Source of the DNA: Streptomyces sp. HmicA12 | GTDB taxonomy: Bacteria; Actinomycetota; Actinomycetes; Streptomycetales; Streptomycetaceae | Direction: 5' to 3' | DNA: 64,000 nt | Assembly: GCF_000373565.1 (NCBI RefSeq) | Contig: NZ_KB891798.1 | Span: forward strand, 206-64,205 | Part shown: one piece after another, positions 1 through 8,491 of the stretch | Numbering within the stretch: position 1 is the first letter of the stretch | How the letters are laid out: each line of letters begins with the position of its first letter | The notes under the pieces: generated by a model | What the model was told of the DNA's origin: nothing | Seen by the model: only the letters and a program-made list of their open reading frames with translations | The model's database searches: none | Position numbers and translations under genes: made by a program

Positions 1-281
1 GGCAGGTTCAGCGCCCCCGACGCGTAATACAGCTGATCCGTCGAGCACAGGCCGATCTCCGTGACGTCCGCGCCCAGCGCCGCCGCCCCGCGCGCGAAGG
101 CACCGGACAGACCCGGCGAGGACGGCCGCATGTCGTGCCCGACCACGATCGCGTCCGCGTCGGTCACCCGGACGAACGCCGCCCCGAACAACTCGGCCAG
201 CGACTCGTCCCACTGATCCGGGACCACCCCACGCACGTCGTACGCCTTCACGAGCGCGGAGAGGTCAGGCCTGGAAGTCAT
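1..281 (-). CDS. Phosphomannomutase/phosphoglucomutase, N-terminal part (runs off the window)
   Basis: The first 93 codons of an alpha-D-phosphohexomutase are visible. The N-terminus has the KAYDVRG motif typical of bacterial ManB/AlgC-type enzymes, and the VGHDMRPSS segment is the usual sugar-phosphate-binding neighbourhood. The catalytic phosphoserine loop lies further on, outside the window. The family interconverts hexose-1-phosphate and hexose-6-phosphate in the cytoplasm. The gene overlaps the end of the upstream GH13 gene by 17 bp, so it is the last visible member of the sugar operon. In that setting it could convert mannose-1-phosphate released by the GH130 protein to mannose-6-phosphate. 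Mannose versus glucose specificity cannot be told from this fragment. Confidence 0.85.
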   Translation of the reverse strand, partial: MTSRPDLSALVKAYDVRGVVPDQWDESLAELFGAAFVRVTDADAIVVGHDMRPSSPGLSGAFARGAAALGADVTEIGLCSTDQLYYASGALNL

Positions 282-1869
282 CGGTGTGTCCTTCGGTGCA
301 AGAGGTGTCGATCAGCCACAGGGCGGTGTCGGGCGGCAGCATGTCGAGGTCGAGCGTGCCTTCGCTGACGAGCACCGGGCGGCCGGGCATGCTCAACGGC
401 GCAGGCTCAGCGCCCAGGTTGACGACGCAGACCAGCGCTCCCCGGCGGAAGGCGAGCACGTCGTCGCCGGGTGTGGACAGCCAGGTCGGCGGGGCCGCCG
501 GGTCCGGTGCCGGGTGCGCGCGGCGCAGGCGCAGCGCCTCCCGGTACAGGGCGAGGGTCGAGGCGGGGTCCTGGCGCTGCGCGGCGACGGTGTGCCCGGC
601 CCAGTCGGCAGGCTGCGGCAGCCACGTAGCGTCGGGCGGCGCCGTCGTGAAGCCGTACGGTGCGCGCTCGCCGGACCAGGGTAGCGGGACGCGGGCGCCG
701 TCCCGGCCCCGTTCGGTGCGGCCCGAGCGCTCCCACAGCGGGTCGAGGATGCGGTCGTCCGGGATGTGCGCCTGCGGCAGGCCCAGCTCCTCGCCCTGAA
801 ACAGGTACGCGGATCCGGGCAGTGCCAGCATCAACAGCGCGGCCGCGCGGGCCCGCCGCAGCGAGCCGTACCGGGTCACCGGGCGCACCGCGTCATGGCT
901 GGAGAGCAGCCAGGTCACGGCGGCGCCCGGCACGGCGAACGAGCCGTCGACCACCCGGCGCAGTTCCGCGGCGTCCCAATCCGCCTCCAGGAAGGCGAAG
1001 TTGAACGCCTGGTGCATCTCGTCGGGCCTGATGTACCGGGCAAGCCGTGCCGGGTCGAAGACGGCCGACTCCGCGACCATCACCCGGTCGTGCGGGGCGA
1101 CCGCGCCGGGCGGCGCGGGATGCGTGTCGAGCAGCGCCCGCCAGTCGCGGTAGAGCGGGTGCAGTTCGTCCTGGTCGTAGTACGGCATGAGGTGGTTGCG
1201 CCACGGGTCGCCGTGCTGTCCGGGCCCCGCGTCGGGCTCGCCCTCCGCCTTGAACAGGGCGTGCGCCACGTCCACCCGGAAGCCGTCCACGCCGCGGTCC
1301 AGCCAGTACCGCAGTACGTCGGTGAACGCGTCGCGCACCTTGGGGTTGCGCCAGTTCAGGTCGGGCTGCTCGGGAGCGTGCAGATGGCAGTACCAGGAGC
1401 CGTCCGGCACCCGCGTCCAAGCCTGGCCGCCGAACGCCGACCTCCAGTCGTTGGGCGGCAGTTCACCGTCCGCGCCCCGGCCCGGCCGGAACAGGTACCT
1501 CTCCCGCTCCGCCGCCCCGGGCCCCGCCGCCAGCGCCTCCTGGAACCAGGGGTGCCGGTCGGACGTGTGGTTCGGCACCAGGTCGACGATCAGCTTCAGG
1601 CCCAACGCGTGGGCCCGGGACGTGAGTTCGTCGACGTCGGCCGCCGTGCCGAGGTCCTCGGCGACGCCCGTGTAGTCGGCGATGTCGTACCCGCCGTCGG
1701 CGAGCGGCGACGGATAGAACGGCGTGATCCACACGGCGTCCGCGCCCAGGTCCCGGAGGTGGTCGAGACGCGCGGTCACCCCGGGGAGATCGCCGATGCC
1801 GTCGCCGTTCGAGTCGGCGAACGCGCGCGGGTAGACCTCGTAGCAGACCATGTCCTGCCACCAGCTCAT
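265..1869 (-). CDS. GH13 alpha-glucosidase (oligo-1,6-glucosidase type)
   Basis: A cytoplasmic 534-residue glycoside hydrolase of family 13; no signal peptide is present. The start has the family's WWQ..VCYEVYPRAFADSNGDGIGD pattern (residues 3-27). The four conserved regions are visible: DLVPNHTS (about 96-103), GFRVDVAH with nucleophile Asp200 (about 196-203), VAES with acid/base Glu267, and SSHD ending at Asp326. Region III reads AES instead of the usual GE. Such enzymes hydrolyse alpha-glucosidic bonds of imported oligosaccharides. Its ATG overlaps the stop of the Gfo/Idh/MocA gene by 4 bp, implying translational coupling. The real substrate in this operon is uncertain, since neighbouring GH130 points to mannosides. 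Confidence 0.9.
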   Translation of the reverse strand: MSWWQDMVCYEVYPRAFADSNGDGIGDLPGVTARLDHLRDLGADAVWITPFYPSPLADGGYDIADYTGVAEDLGTAADVDELTSRAHALGLKLIVDLVPNHTSDRHPWFQEALAAGPGAAERERYLFRPGRGADGELPPNDWRSAFGGQAWTRVPDGSWYCHLHAPEQPDLNWRNPKVRDAFTDVLRYWLDRGVDGFRVDVAHALFKAEGEPDAGPGQHGDPWRNHLMPYYDQDELHPLYRDWRALLDTHPAPPGAVAPHDRVMVAESAVFDPARLARYIRPDEMHQAFNFAFLEADWDAAELRRVVDGSFAVPGAAVTWLLSSHDAVRPVTRYGSLRRARAAALLMLALPGSAYLFQGEELGLPQAHIPDDRILDPLWERSGRTERGRDGARVPLPWSGERAPYGFTTAPPDATWLPQPADWAGHTVAAQRQDPASTLALYREALRLRRAHPAPDPAAPPTWLSTPGDDVLAFRRGALVCVVNLGAEPAPLSMPGRPVLVSEGTLDLDMLPPDTALWLIDTSCTEGHTDDFQA

Positions 1870-3083
1870 GACCAGGCCTCCAAGGGAATCTGTGGCACCG
1901 GCTGGGCGACGCCGGTGTCGGCCGCGACGGTGGCCGCCTCGGCGACCGCCACGGCGCTCAGCCCACTGACGGCGTCCGCCTCCGGGGCGGAGCCCTCGCG
2001 CACCGCGCGCACCAGATCGGCGAGTGCCGCGCGCACGCTCTGCGCGTACACGTACGGCTTGCGGGGCTCACCGCCGAGGTCGAGGACGGCGCGCACCTGG
2101 TGCGGAACCGTGCGCTCCTCGCCGCGGCCGCGGGCCGGGGCGTCGGCCCCGGCGTTCCGCTCGACCGTCACGGTCACCCGCTCGTCGCCGTGCGGCCGGA
2201 ACCCGTCCACGGACAGCAACTCGTCAGTGAGGGAGGGGAGTTGCTCCCAAGCGCGGGCCCCGTCCTCGTCCGTCCACGCCGAGATCTCGGCCCGTACGGG
2301 GATCCAGCCGCTGATCCGCGTCTCCGCGAACCCGTGGTCCAGGCGCATCAGTTGACGCTCGGCGCGGTGCGCGTGCGTGAAGGAGTGCAGGTGCGAGGCG
2401 AGCACCCCACCCGGATGCACGACGTCCGCGCTGACCATGTCGACGGGACCGTCCGGGCGGCGGACCGCGGTGGCCCGTACGCTCACCGGGTCCGAACCGA
2501 TCAGTGCCCGCGCCGCATCGAAGAAGTGCACCCCGTGCTCGACGAAGATGCCGCCGCTGTGCGCCCGGTCCCAGAACCAGTGGTCGGGGCCCAGGTCCTC
2601 GTCCGAGGCGTCGTTCTCGAACAGGAACCGGCGCGCGGGAGCGAGCAGACCCCGTTCCGTCAGCCGCGCCACCGCCCGCAGCAGCGGGTTGTAGCGCAGC
2701 ACATGGTCGACGACCAGGACGCGGCCGGCGGCGCGTGCCTCGGCGGCCACCGCCGCCGCGTCCTCGGTCGTGGTCGCGAGAGGCTTCTCGCAGAAGACGT
2801 GGCGCCCGGCGCGCAGCGCGGTCATGGCCATCGCGGCATGCGTGGCGGGCGGCGTGGCGATCAGCACGGCCTCCACGTCGTCCCGTTCGAGCAATTCGTC
2901 CAGCGACGCGAGCGCCGGGACGCCGTGCCGCTCACCGAGCCGCGCCGCTCGCTCGGCGGACGGATCGGCGACGGCCGCCAGGCGCAGGCCCGGCAGTCCG
3001 GCCGCCGCGTCCAGGACGAACTCGGCGAAGCCGCCGCAGCCGACCAGGCCGACACCGAGCGGTGCGCGGGCGCCGCCGGTCAT
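1866..3083 (-). CDS. Gfo/Idh/MocA family NAD(P)-dependent oxidoreductase
   Basis: A 405-residue sugar dehydrogenase-like protein. The N-terminal Rossmann fold shows GLVGCGGFAEF (about residues 12-22), and the family signature CEKPLATT places Lys100 at the nicotinamide. The GGIFVEHGVHFFDAAR stretch (about 177-192) holds the likely catalytic histidines. I chose the ATG at 3083 because it overlaps the GH130 stop codon by 4 bp (ATGA) and directly precedes the Rossmann motif; the frame stays open further upstream but without homologous character. Members oxidise or epimerise sugars or help redox-type glycoside cleavage. The substrate is unknown; operon context suggests a sugar from the ABC-imported oligosaccharide. 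Confidence 0.88.
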   Translation of the reverse strand: MTGGARAPLGVGLVGCGGFAEFVLDAAAGLPGLRLAAVADPSAERAARLGERHGVPALASLDELLERDDVEAVLIATPPATHAAMAMTALRAGRHVFCEKPLATTTEDAAAVAAEARAAGRVLVVDHVLRYNPLLRAVARLTERGLLAPARRFLFENDASDEDLGPDHWFWDRAHSGGIFVEHGVHFFDAARALIGSDPVSVRATAVRRPDGPVDMVSADVVHPGGVLASHLHSFTHAHRAERQLMRLDHGFAETRISGWIPVRAEISAWTDEDGARAWEQLPSLTDELLSVDGFRPHGDERVTVTVERNAGADAPARGRGEERTVPHQVRAVLDLGGEPRKPYVYAQSVRAALADLVRAVREGSAPEADAVSGLSAVAVAEAATVAADTGVAQPVPQIPLEAWS

Positions 3084-4147
3084 GCCGTGCGCTCCAGCAG
3101 GGCGACGCCGATGTGCGCGTCGGCCATGCCGTAGAACACGTACAGCTCGCCGTCGATCTCCTCGATCGCGGTCGGGAAGACGACGTTCGGGACCGTGCCC
3201 GACATCTCCTCCTCGGTCTCCGGCGCCATCAGCGGCGCGTCGGAGCGGGCGAGGACCTTCGACGGGTCGGCCGGGTCGAGGATCATCGCGCCCGCCGCGT
3301 AGGACACCTTCTGGTTCTGCGCCCACGGGTCCTCGATGGAGCCCGAGACGCCGTGGTGGATCAGCAGCCAGCCCTCGGGGACCCGGATCGGGGCCGGACC
3401 GCCGCCGATCTTCAGGTCCTCCCACGGGAACGCGGACAGGGCGACCAGGCGGTGGTCGCGCGGGCGGGTCAGGGCGCGGATGTCCGCCTCGACCTCGGCG
3501 ACCGGCACGTAAGAGATCCAGATGCCGGGACGCTCGTCGGTGACACCGGCGGGCAGGTGCACGCCCTCGCCCGGGCGGAACCAGCCGAGGTCCCACATCG
3601 GGCGGTGCAGCATCGCGTACGCCATCTCGCCGTCCGGGCCCGGGACGGGCTCGGGGAAGTGGACGACGTCCTTGTTCGGGAAGAGGTTGAGGTCGGTGTC
3701 CAGGTCGGCCTGGTACTGGAACTGGATCGGGCCGAGGCGGGTCCAGTCGGTCAGGTTCTCCGACACGGCGAGGGCGGGCTTCGGGCCGAGCGGGCCGTAG
3801 GCCACGTACGACATGACGTGCTTGCCGAGCGACGGGATCCAGGTGATGCGCGGGTCCTCGACACCGGCGTTGTTCTTGCCGCGCTCCCAGCCCTCGTCGG
3901 GGGAGAGGACGACACCGCGCCGCTCGACACCGTTCGGCACGCCGTCCTCGTCGAAGGTGACCTCGGCGAGACCGACACGGGAGACGTTGCCCTCGGAGAC
4001 GAGGCGGGGGAGCAGGTGCAGCGTGCCGTCCGGAGTGCGGCCCGCGGCCGGGTTCAGGACGCCCTCGACCTCGTTGGCCTCACCGGCGAGCGGGGACATG
4101 ACGACGCCCTTGCGGACCATGCGGTAGGGGATGTGGGTGGTGCTCAT
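3080..4147 (-). CDS. GH130 family mannosidase or mannoside phosphorylase
   Basis: A 355-residue five-bladed propeller glycosidase of family GH130. Key sequence is AGVEDPRIT at about residues 94-102; the Asp of the EDPR motif (Asp98) is taken as the family's catalytic acid. The family contains beta-1,2-, 1,3- and 1,4-mannoside phosphorylases, which release alpha-mannose-1-phosphate, and a few hydrolases. No signal peptide is seen, so it acts in the cytoplasm on material brought in by the adjacent ABC transporter. It starts 6 bp after the downstream permease stop and overlaps the oxidoreductase start by 4 bp. Phosphorylase versus hydrolase cannot be settled by eye. Confidence 0.87.
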   Translation of the reverse strand: MSTTHIPYRMVRKGVVMSPLAGEANEVEGVLNPAAGRTPDGTLHLLPRLVSEGNVSRVGLAEVTFDEDGVPNGVERRGVVLSPDEGWERGKNNAGVEDPRITWIPSLGKHVMSYVAYGPLGPKPALAVSENLTDWTRLGPIQFQYQADLDTDLNLFPNKDVVHFPEPVPGPDGEMAYAMLHRPMWDLGWFRPGEGVHLPAGVTDERPGIWISYVPVAEVEADIRALTRPRDHRLVALSAFPWEDLKIGGGPAPIRVPEGWLLIHHGVSGSIEDPWAQNQKVSYAAGAMILDPADPSKVLARSDAPLMAPETEEEMSGTVPNVVFPTAIEEIDGELYVFYGMADAHIGVALLERTA

Positions 4148-4153
4148 GTGGGT

Positions 4154-4990
4154 TTAGCCCTTTACTCCGGAGTCGATGTCGGTAGAGGTGAAGTGGCGCT
4201 GGAACAGCAGGAACAGGACCACCGCGGGGACGGCGAGGACGACCGCGCCGGCCAGCAGGGCGCCCGCCGGGTTGGCGACCGTGCCCTGCATGTTGGAGAG
4301 GAAGCTCGCCAGGGAGACGGCGAGCGGCTGCATGTCGGCGTTCTTGGTGACGAGGAACGGCCACAGGAACTCGTTCCACGGCCCGATGAACGTCAGCAGC
4401 AGCGCGGTCAGCACCGCGGGCCGCGCCATCGGCAGCGCGATCCTCCACAGGATCCGCAGCTCGCTCGCGCCGTCGATCCGGGCCGCCTCGAAGAGGGAGG
4501 CCGGCATCTGCAGGAAGAACTGGCGGAACAGGAAGACGGCCGTCGAGTTGATCGCGAACGGCAGGATCATGCCGAGGTAGTTGTCACCGAGCCCGTAGTC
4601 GCGGACCACGAGCACATACAGCGGCAGCGTGAGCAGCTGGAACGGGATCATCTGCACAAGCAGCAGCGCACCGAACACGGCGCCCTTGCCCCGGAACCGC
4701 AGCACCGCGAGGCCGTACCCGGCGAGCACGCCGAAGACGAGCGTGCACACCAGCACGCCGATCGTCATGATCCCCGAGTTGAGAAGCGAACGGCCCACCG
4801 AGATGGCGCCGTTGATCGCCGAGTAGTTGGCGCCGGTCAGCCCCGAGGGCACGGCCGCCGACAGGTCACCGACCGTCTTCGTGCGCAGCGAGCCGACGAC
4901 CATGTAGTAGAAGGGGAAGAGGAAGGCGACCGCGCCGAGCGACAGCAGTACGTAGCGCACGGTCTTCGCGGCGCCGAACTTGGCACGCAT
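4154..4990 (-). CDS. Carbohydrate ABC transporter permease (MalG-like, CUT1)
   Basis: A 278-residue inner-membrane protein with six predicted membrane segments, the first at about residues 13-35. The EAA loop that contacts the ATPase is clear at about 168-192 (EAARIDGASELRILWRIALP). This is the second permease of the transporter. Its start lies 1 bp after the stop of the first permease, so the two are co-translated. No ATPase gene is in the operon; as is usual for Streptomyces CUT1 sugar systems, a shared MsiK-type ATPase encoded elsewhere probably energises it (inference). Confidence 0.93.
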   Translation of the reverse strand: MRAKFGAAKTVRYVLLSLGAVAFLFPFYYMVVGSLRTKTVGDLSAAVPSGLTGANYSAINGAISVGRSLLNSGIMTIGVLVCTLVFGVLAGYGLAVLRFRGKGAVFGALLLVQMIPFQLLTLPLYVLVVRDYGLGDNYLGMILPFAINSTAVFLFRQFFLQMPASLFEAARIDGASELRILWRIALPMARPAVLTALLLTFIGPWNEFLWPFLVTKNADMQPLAVSLASFLSNMQGTVANPAGALLAGAVVLAVPAVVLFLLFQRHFTSTDIDSGVKG

Positions 4991-4991
4991 G

Positions 4992-5897
4992 TCAGTTGCC
5001 CCTCTCGGAGAGCTTGCGGGCGACGACCGAGACGACCGCGACGAAGGCGATGAGGACCACGCCGAGCGCGGCCGCGAAGTCGGGGTGCCCCTGCTCGATG
5101 CCCTTCTGGTACATCAGCAGCACCGGCGAGGTGGACGCGTGGTCCGGGCCGCCGCCCCCGGTCAGCAGGTACGGCTCGCTGAACAGGTTGGCGCCGGTGA
5201 TGATCGCGTAGATGACGACGAGCGTCGTCGCGGGCCGCACCCCGGGCACCGTCACCGAGAAGAACTGGCGCACGGGTCCCGCGCCGTCGACGGAGGCCGC
5301 CTCGTACAGTTCGCCCCCGACGTTCTGCAGCGCCGCCAGGTACAGCATCACGAAGAAGCCGAGCTGCTTCCACGTCACGAACACGGCGATCATCGGCATC
5401 GCCAGATGCGAGTTGACCAGCCACGACGGATCGGGCGCGTGCGAGCCGAGCAGATGGTTGACGAACCCGTCCGAGCCGAACAGGAACTGCCACACCGCGA
5501 CCAGGGCCACGCTCGCCGTCACGTACGGGAGGTAGAACGCGGCGCGGAAGAACGCGCGCCCCCGGATCTTCGCGTTCAGCGCGCTCGCCAGGACCAGGGA
5601 GACGCCCACGGTCAGCGGCACGTTGATGACGAGGAAGATCGCGATGTTGAGGAAGGCCCGGCCGACGACGGGGTCGGTGAAGACGTCCCGGTAGTTCGAC
5701 AGGCCCACCCACGGGGCGTCGATGTGGGTGCCCGGCGCCGTGAAGTAGAAGCGGTGGAAGGAGATCCACACCGTGTAGACCAGCGGCACGGCGAAGACGA
5801 CCAGGATGAACAGGACGTACGGCGACACGAACAGGGCGCCGATCCGGCCGCCGCGGCCGTGTCCCTTGCGGGGAGCCCGGTGGACTGTGGCGCTCAT
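4992..5897 (-). CDS. Carbohydrate ABC transporter permease (MalF-like, CUT1)
   Basis: A 301-residue membrane permease, pair to the MalG-like protein encoded immediately downstream. A basic cytoplasmic N-terminus precedes the first membrane segment (about residues 20-44). The EAA loop is at about 199-223 (EAASVDGAGPVRQFFSVTVP). The ATG at 5897 is chosen because it overlaps the stop of the binding-protein gene by 4 bp and gives the normal family length; a longer open frame upstream is antisense-like noise. Imports oligosaccharide delivered by the lipoprotein. Confidence 0.93.
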   Translation of the reverse strand: MSATVHRAPRKGHGRGGRIGALFVSPYVLFILVVFAVPLVYTVWISFHRFYFTAPGTHIDAPWVGLSNYRDVFTDPVVGRAFLNIAIFLVINVPLTVGVSLVLASALNAKIRGRAFFRAAFYLPYVTASVALVAVWQFLFGSDGFVNHLLGSHAPDPSWLVNSHLAMPMIAVFVTWKQLGFFVMLYLAALQNVGGELYEAASVDGAGPVRQFFSVTVPGVRPATTLVVIYAIITGANLFSEPYLLTGGGGPDHASTSPVLLMYQKGIEQGHPDFAAALGVVLIAFVAVVSVVARKLSERGN

Positions 5898-7186
5898 GAC
5901 GGGTCCTCGTATTCGTCGAGCAGGTGGGAGATCTCGGAGGAGGCGTCGCGCAGCGCCGCATCCGTCGACTCGCGGCCGAAGACGACCGACTTCGTCCACG
6001 CGTCGCGGAAGGCCTGCCAGATGTCGACGGAGCCCGCCACGTTGGGCACCTCGACGACCCGCTTCGCCTGCTCGGCGAACGCCTTGTACGTCGGGTTCTT
6101 CGCGAAGAAGTCGGCGTACTTCGACGTCAGGTCCGTGCGCATCGGCATCTGGCCGGTGGTGTCCAGGAACTTCCCGTCCTGCTTCACCGACGTCGCGAAC
6201 TTCAGCACGTCCCAGGCCGTGGCCCGGTTCTTGCAGGAGCTGAACATCGACACGGACTTCTCGTCGCTGAACGAGTGCTTGCCCGCACCGCCGTCGGCGG
6301 TCGGCACCGGCACGACACCGATGTCGACGTTGTTCTTGTACGCGGCGACCGCCCACGGCCCGACCGTCGCCATCGCGGACTTGCCGTCGTTGAGCGGGTC
6401 GCCCGGGTAGGTCTCCTGCGGCGCGAGCTTCTCTGCGTACAACGTCCGCCAGAACGCGGCCACTTGGCGTCCGGCCTTCGAGTCGAACTGCGGCGTGCCG
6501 TCCTCGATCAGCTGCTTGCCGCCGCTCTGCGCGGCGAACGCCGGATAGAAGTCGTACCAGGGCTGGAAGAAGTCACTGCTGGGGGAGGGCCAGATCGCCG
6601 CCTTCGCCGCGCCGCTGCGCACCAGCTTGCGGGACGTGGCGAGGAACTCGTCGTACGTCGCGAGCTTCGGGTGCTCGGGGTCCAGACCGGCCTTCTTGAA
6701 GAGCTTCTTGTTGTAGAGGATCATGACGGGATTGCTCTTCCAGGGCAGCTGGTAGAACTTGCCGTCCGACGACCGGTACTGGTCCGCGAGGGAACCGCTG
6801 CGCTTCTCGACGTACGAGGCACCGTCCGCGAAGTCGTCGAGCGGTACGAGCCCGTTCTGCTTCTGGAACGTCGGCACCGCCGCGGGCGAGGTGTTGAACG
6901 CCAGGCAGGCGCTCGTGCCCGCGATGATCGAGGCGCTGATCGCCTCCTCGGACGTCTTGCCCGCCGGGATCTGCTGCGCGGTGACGTGCTGGTCGGGGTG
7001 CGCCTTGTTCCAGGCGGCGACCATCGCCTTGCCCCACTGCACTTCCTGCGCGTTGTTGGACAGCCACACCGTGATGGGGCCGCGCGACGCGGCGGCGGAC
7101 TTCGCGTCCGGTGCCGCCCGACCGCAGGCCGTCGCCGCGCCCGCGAGCGCGAGTACGAGCAGCGCGGACGCCGTTCTCCTCAGCAT
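5894..7186 (-). CDS. ABC transporter sugar-binding lipoprotein
   Basis: A 430-residue extracellular solute-binding protein (family 1). The N-terminus is a lipoprotein-type signal with Cys21 as the probable lipidation site after an ATA sequence; the lipobox is weak because the -3 position is Ala rather than Leu. The mature protein begins with an Ala-rich linker and then the GPITVWLSNNAQEVQW strand typical of maltose-type binding proteins. It captures the oligosaccharide for the two downstream permeases. It starts 89 bp after the LacI gene stop, with no operator-like palindrome in that gap, so it probably shares the LacI promoter. Confidence 0.92.
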   Translation of the reverse strand: MLRRTASALLVLALAGAATACGRAAPDAKSAAASRGPITVWLSNNAQEVQWGKAMVAAWNKAHPDQHVTAQQIPAGKTSEEAISASIIAGTSACLAFNTSPAAVPTFQKQNGLVPLDDFADGASYVEKRSGSLADQYRSSDGKFYQLPWKSNPVMILYNKKLFKKAGLDPEHPKLATYDEFLATSRKLVRSGAAKAAIWPSPSSDFFQPWYDFYPAFAAQSGGKQLIEDGTPQFDSKAGRQVAAFWRTLYAEKLAPQETYPGDPLNDGKSAMATVGPWAVAAYKNNVDIGVVPVPTADGGAGKHSFSDEKSVSMFSSCKNRATAWDVLKFATSVKQDGKFLDTTGQMPMRTDLTSKYADFFAKNPTYKAFAEQAKRVVEVPNVAGSVDIWQAFRDAWTKSVVFGRESTDAALRDASSEISHLLDEYEDPS

Positions 7187-7275
7187 GTTGGATCTCCGAA
7201 CTTTCCACGCGCGGCCTCGTCGCCGTGCGCCATGGCCGGTCCGCGCGAACGCGACCGGTACGTGATGTCCCTGCG

Positions 7276-8295
7276 TCAGCCGCGCGGGGCGGGCCCGATC
7301 GAGGCGCGGGGCACGAACTGGGCGGGCGGCAGCGCCACATGCGCTGCCTCGCCGACGGCGATGACCGCGTCCAGGGCGCGGGCCGCCGCCTCACCCCAGC
7401 CGCGGGCGTCCGCGCGGGCGGAGGCGAGCGGCGGGAAGCTGTAGCGGGTCAGGGGGGTGTCGTCGTAGCCGACGACGGAGAGCTGGTCCGGCACGCGGAT
7501 GCCCAGCTCCTGGGCGACCGAGAGACCGGCCATGGCCGCCAGGTCGTTGCCGTAGACGATCGCGGTCGGCGGCTCGGCGAGCGCCAGCAGCTCGCGGGTG
7601 GCGCGGGCGCCGCCCTCGGCGCTGAATCCGCCGGGCAGCGCCGGCCCCTCGGGCAGGCCGAGGTCGCGCAGCGTCTGCTCCCAGGCGTGCCGGCGCCGCT
7701 GCGCGTGCCGCAGCTCCCGCGGGCCCTCGACGTGGGCGATGTGCCGGTGGCCGAGTTCGGCGAGGCGACGGACCGCTGCCGCGTAGGCGGGCTCGTCGTC
7801 CAGGCAGACCGCGGTCAGGCCGTCGCCCCACTCGGGACGGCCGATCACCACCGCGGGAAGACCGAGTTCCTTCATGAGCGCGGGGCGCGGGTCGTCCTGG
7901 CGCAGGTCGGTGAGGAGGACGCCGTCCACCTGCCGCTCCGCCGCCATCCGCTCGTACACGCCGCGCTCTTTGGCGGGCGTCGTGACGTGCACCATCAGCC
8001 CGTCGCCGCGCTGCCCGATCACGGTCTCCACCCCGGCGATGAACGCGGGGAAGAACAGGTCCGTGCCGATCTGCTCCGGCTCCCGGGCCAGCACGAGCCC
8101 GAAGGCACCGGCTTTGCCGAGGGACAGGGCACGGGCCGGGCGGCTCGGCGTCCAGCCGAGCTCGGCGGCGGCGGCCAGGACGCGGGCCTTGGTCTCCTCC
8201 GCGACGCCGGGCCGGTCGTTCAGGGCGAAGGACACGGTGGCACGGGAGACACCGGCGCGCTGGGCGACGTCGGCGATGGTGGTCTTGCGTGCCAT
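7276..8295 (-). CDS. LacI family transcriptional repressor of the sugar operon
   Basis: A 339-residue LacI/GalR regulator. The N-terminal helix-turn-helix TTIADVAQRAGVSRATVSFALN is followed by a hinge and a periplasmic-binding-protein-like sugar domain ending in YDDTPLTRYSFPPL and the C-terminal strands. I chose the ATG at 8295 (MARKTT) because it places the helix-turn-helix at the normal distance from the N-terminus; an in-frame start 54 bp upstream would add a non-conserved tail and run towards the operators. It is the first gene of the operon and lies downstream of two palindromes at 8345-8392, so autoregulation together with the transporter genes is likely. Confidence 0.92.
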   Translation of the reverse strand: MARKTTIADVAQRAGVSRATVSFALNDRPGVAEETKARVLAAAAELGWTPSRPARALSLGKAGAFGLVLAREPEQIGTDLFFPAFIAGVETVIGQRGDGLMVHVTTPAKERGVYERMAAERQVDGVLLTDLRQDDPRPALMKELGLPAVVIGRPEWGDGLTAVCLDDEPAYAAAVRRLAELGHRHIAHVEGPRELRHAQRRRHAWEQTLRDLGLPEGPALPGGFSAEGGARATRELLALAEPPTAIVYGNDLAAMAGLSVAQELGIRVPDQLSVVGYDDTPLTRYSFPPLASARADARGWGEAAARALDAVIAVGEAAHVALPPAQFVPRASIGPAPRG

Positions 8296-8344
8296 GGTGC
8301 TGGACTCCCTGTCGGCGGATCGCACGCACAGCGGGCGACTCGCG

Positions 8345-8392
8345 TTCAAACCGGTTTGAACCGCGGAACGGGGTTAACCAAACCGGTTTGAA
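8345..8392. promoter_or_regulatory. Tandem LacI-type operators
   Basis: A perfect 16-bp palindrome TTCAAACCGGTTTGAA is at 8345-8360. A second copy of its core CAAACCGGTTTG is at 8379-8390, followed by AA. The two centres are 32 bp apart, about three helical turns, which suits cooperative binding. They lie 50-97 bp upstream of the LacI gene start and are the obvious binding sites for that protein. Confidence 0.8.
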
Positions 8393-8456
8393 CGGCGAGG
8401 CGTCAAGGGTTCTTCAGTTGTGATCTGCGTCGCAGCGGCGCAGGTGGGGGCGAGGA

Positions 8457-8484
8457 GGTGAGGGCGGGGGAGCCCGCCCTCACC
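8457..8484 (-). terminator. Hairpin terminator after the rhamnosidase gene
   Basis: A 12-bp perfect stem (GGTGAGGGCGGG paired with CCCGCCCTCACC) closes a 4-nt loop. It starts 8 bp beyond the stop codon of the GH78 gene on the minus strand. No U-tract follows, which is common for actinomycete terminators. Confidence 0.7.
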
Positions 8485-8491
8485 CCGCAGG

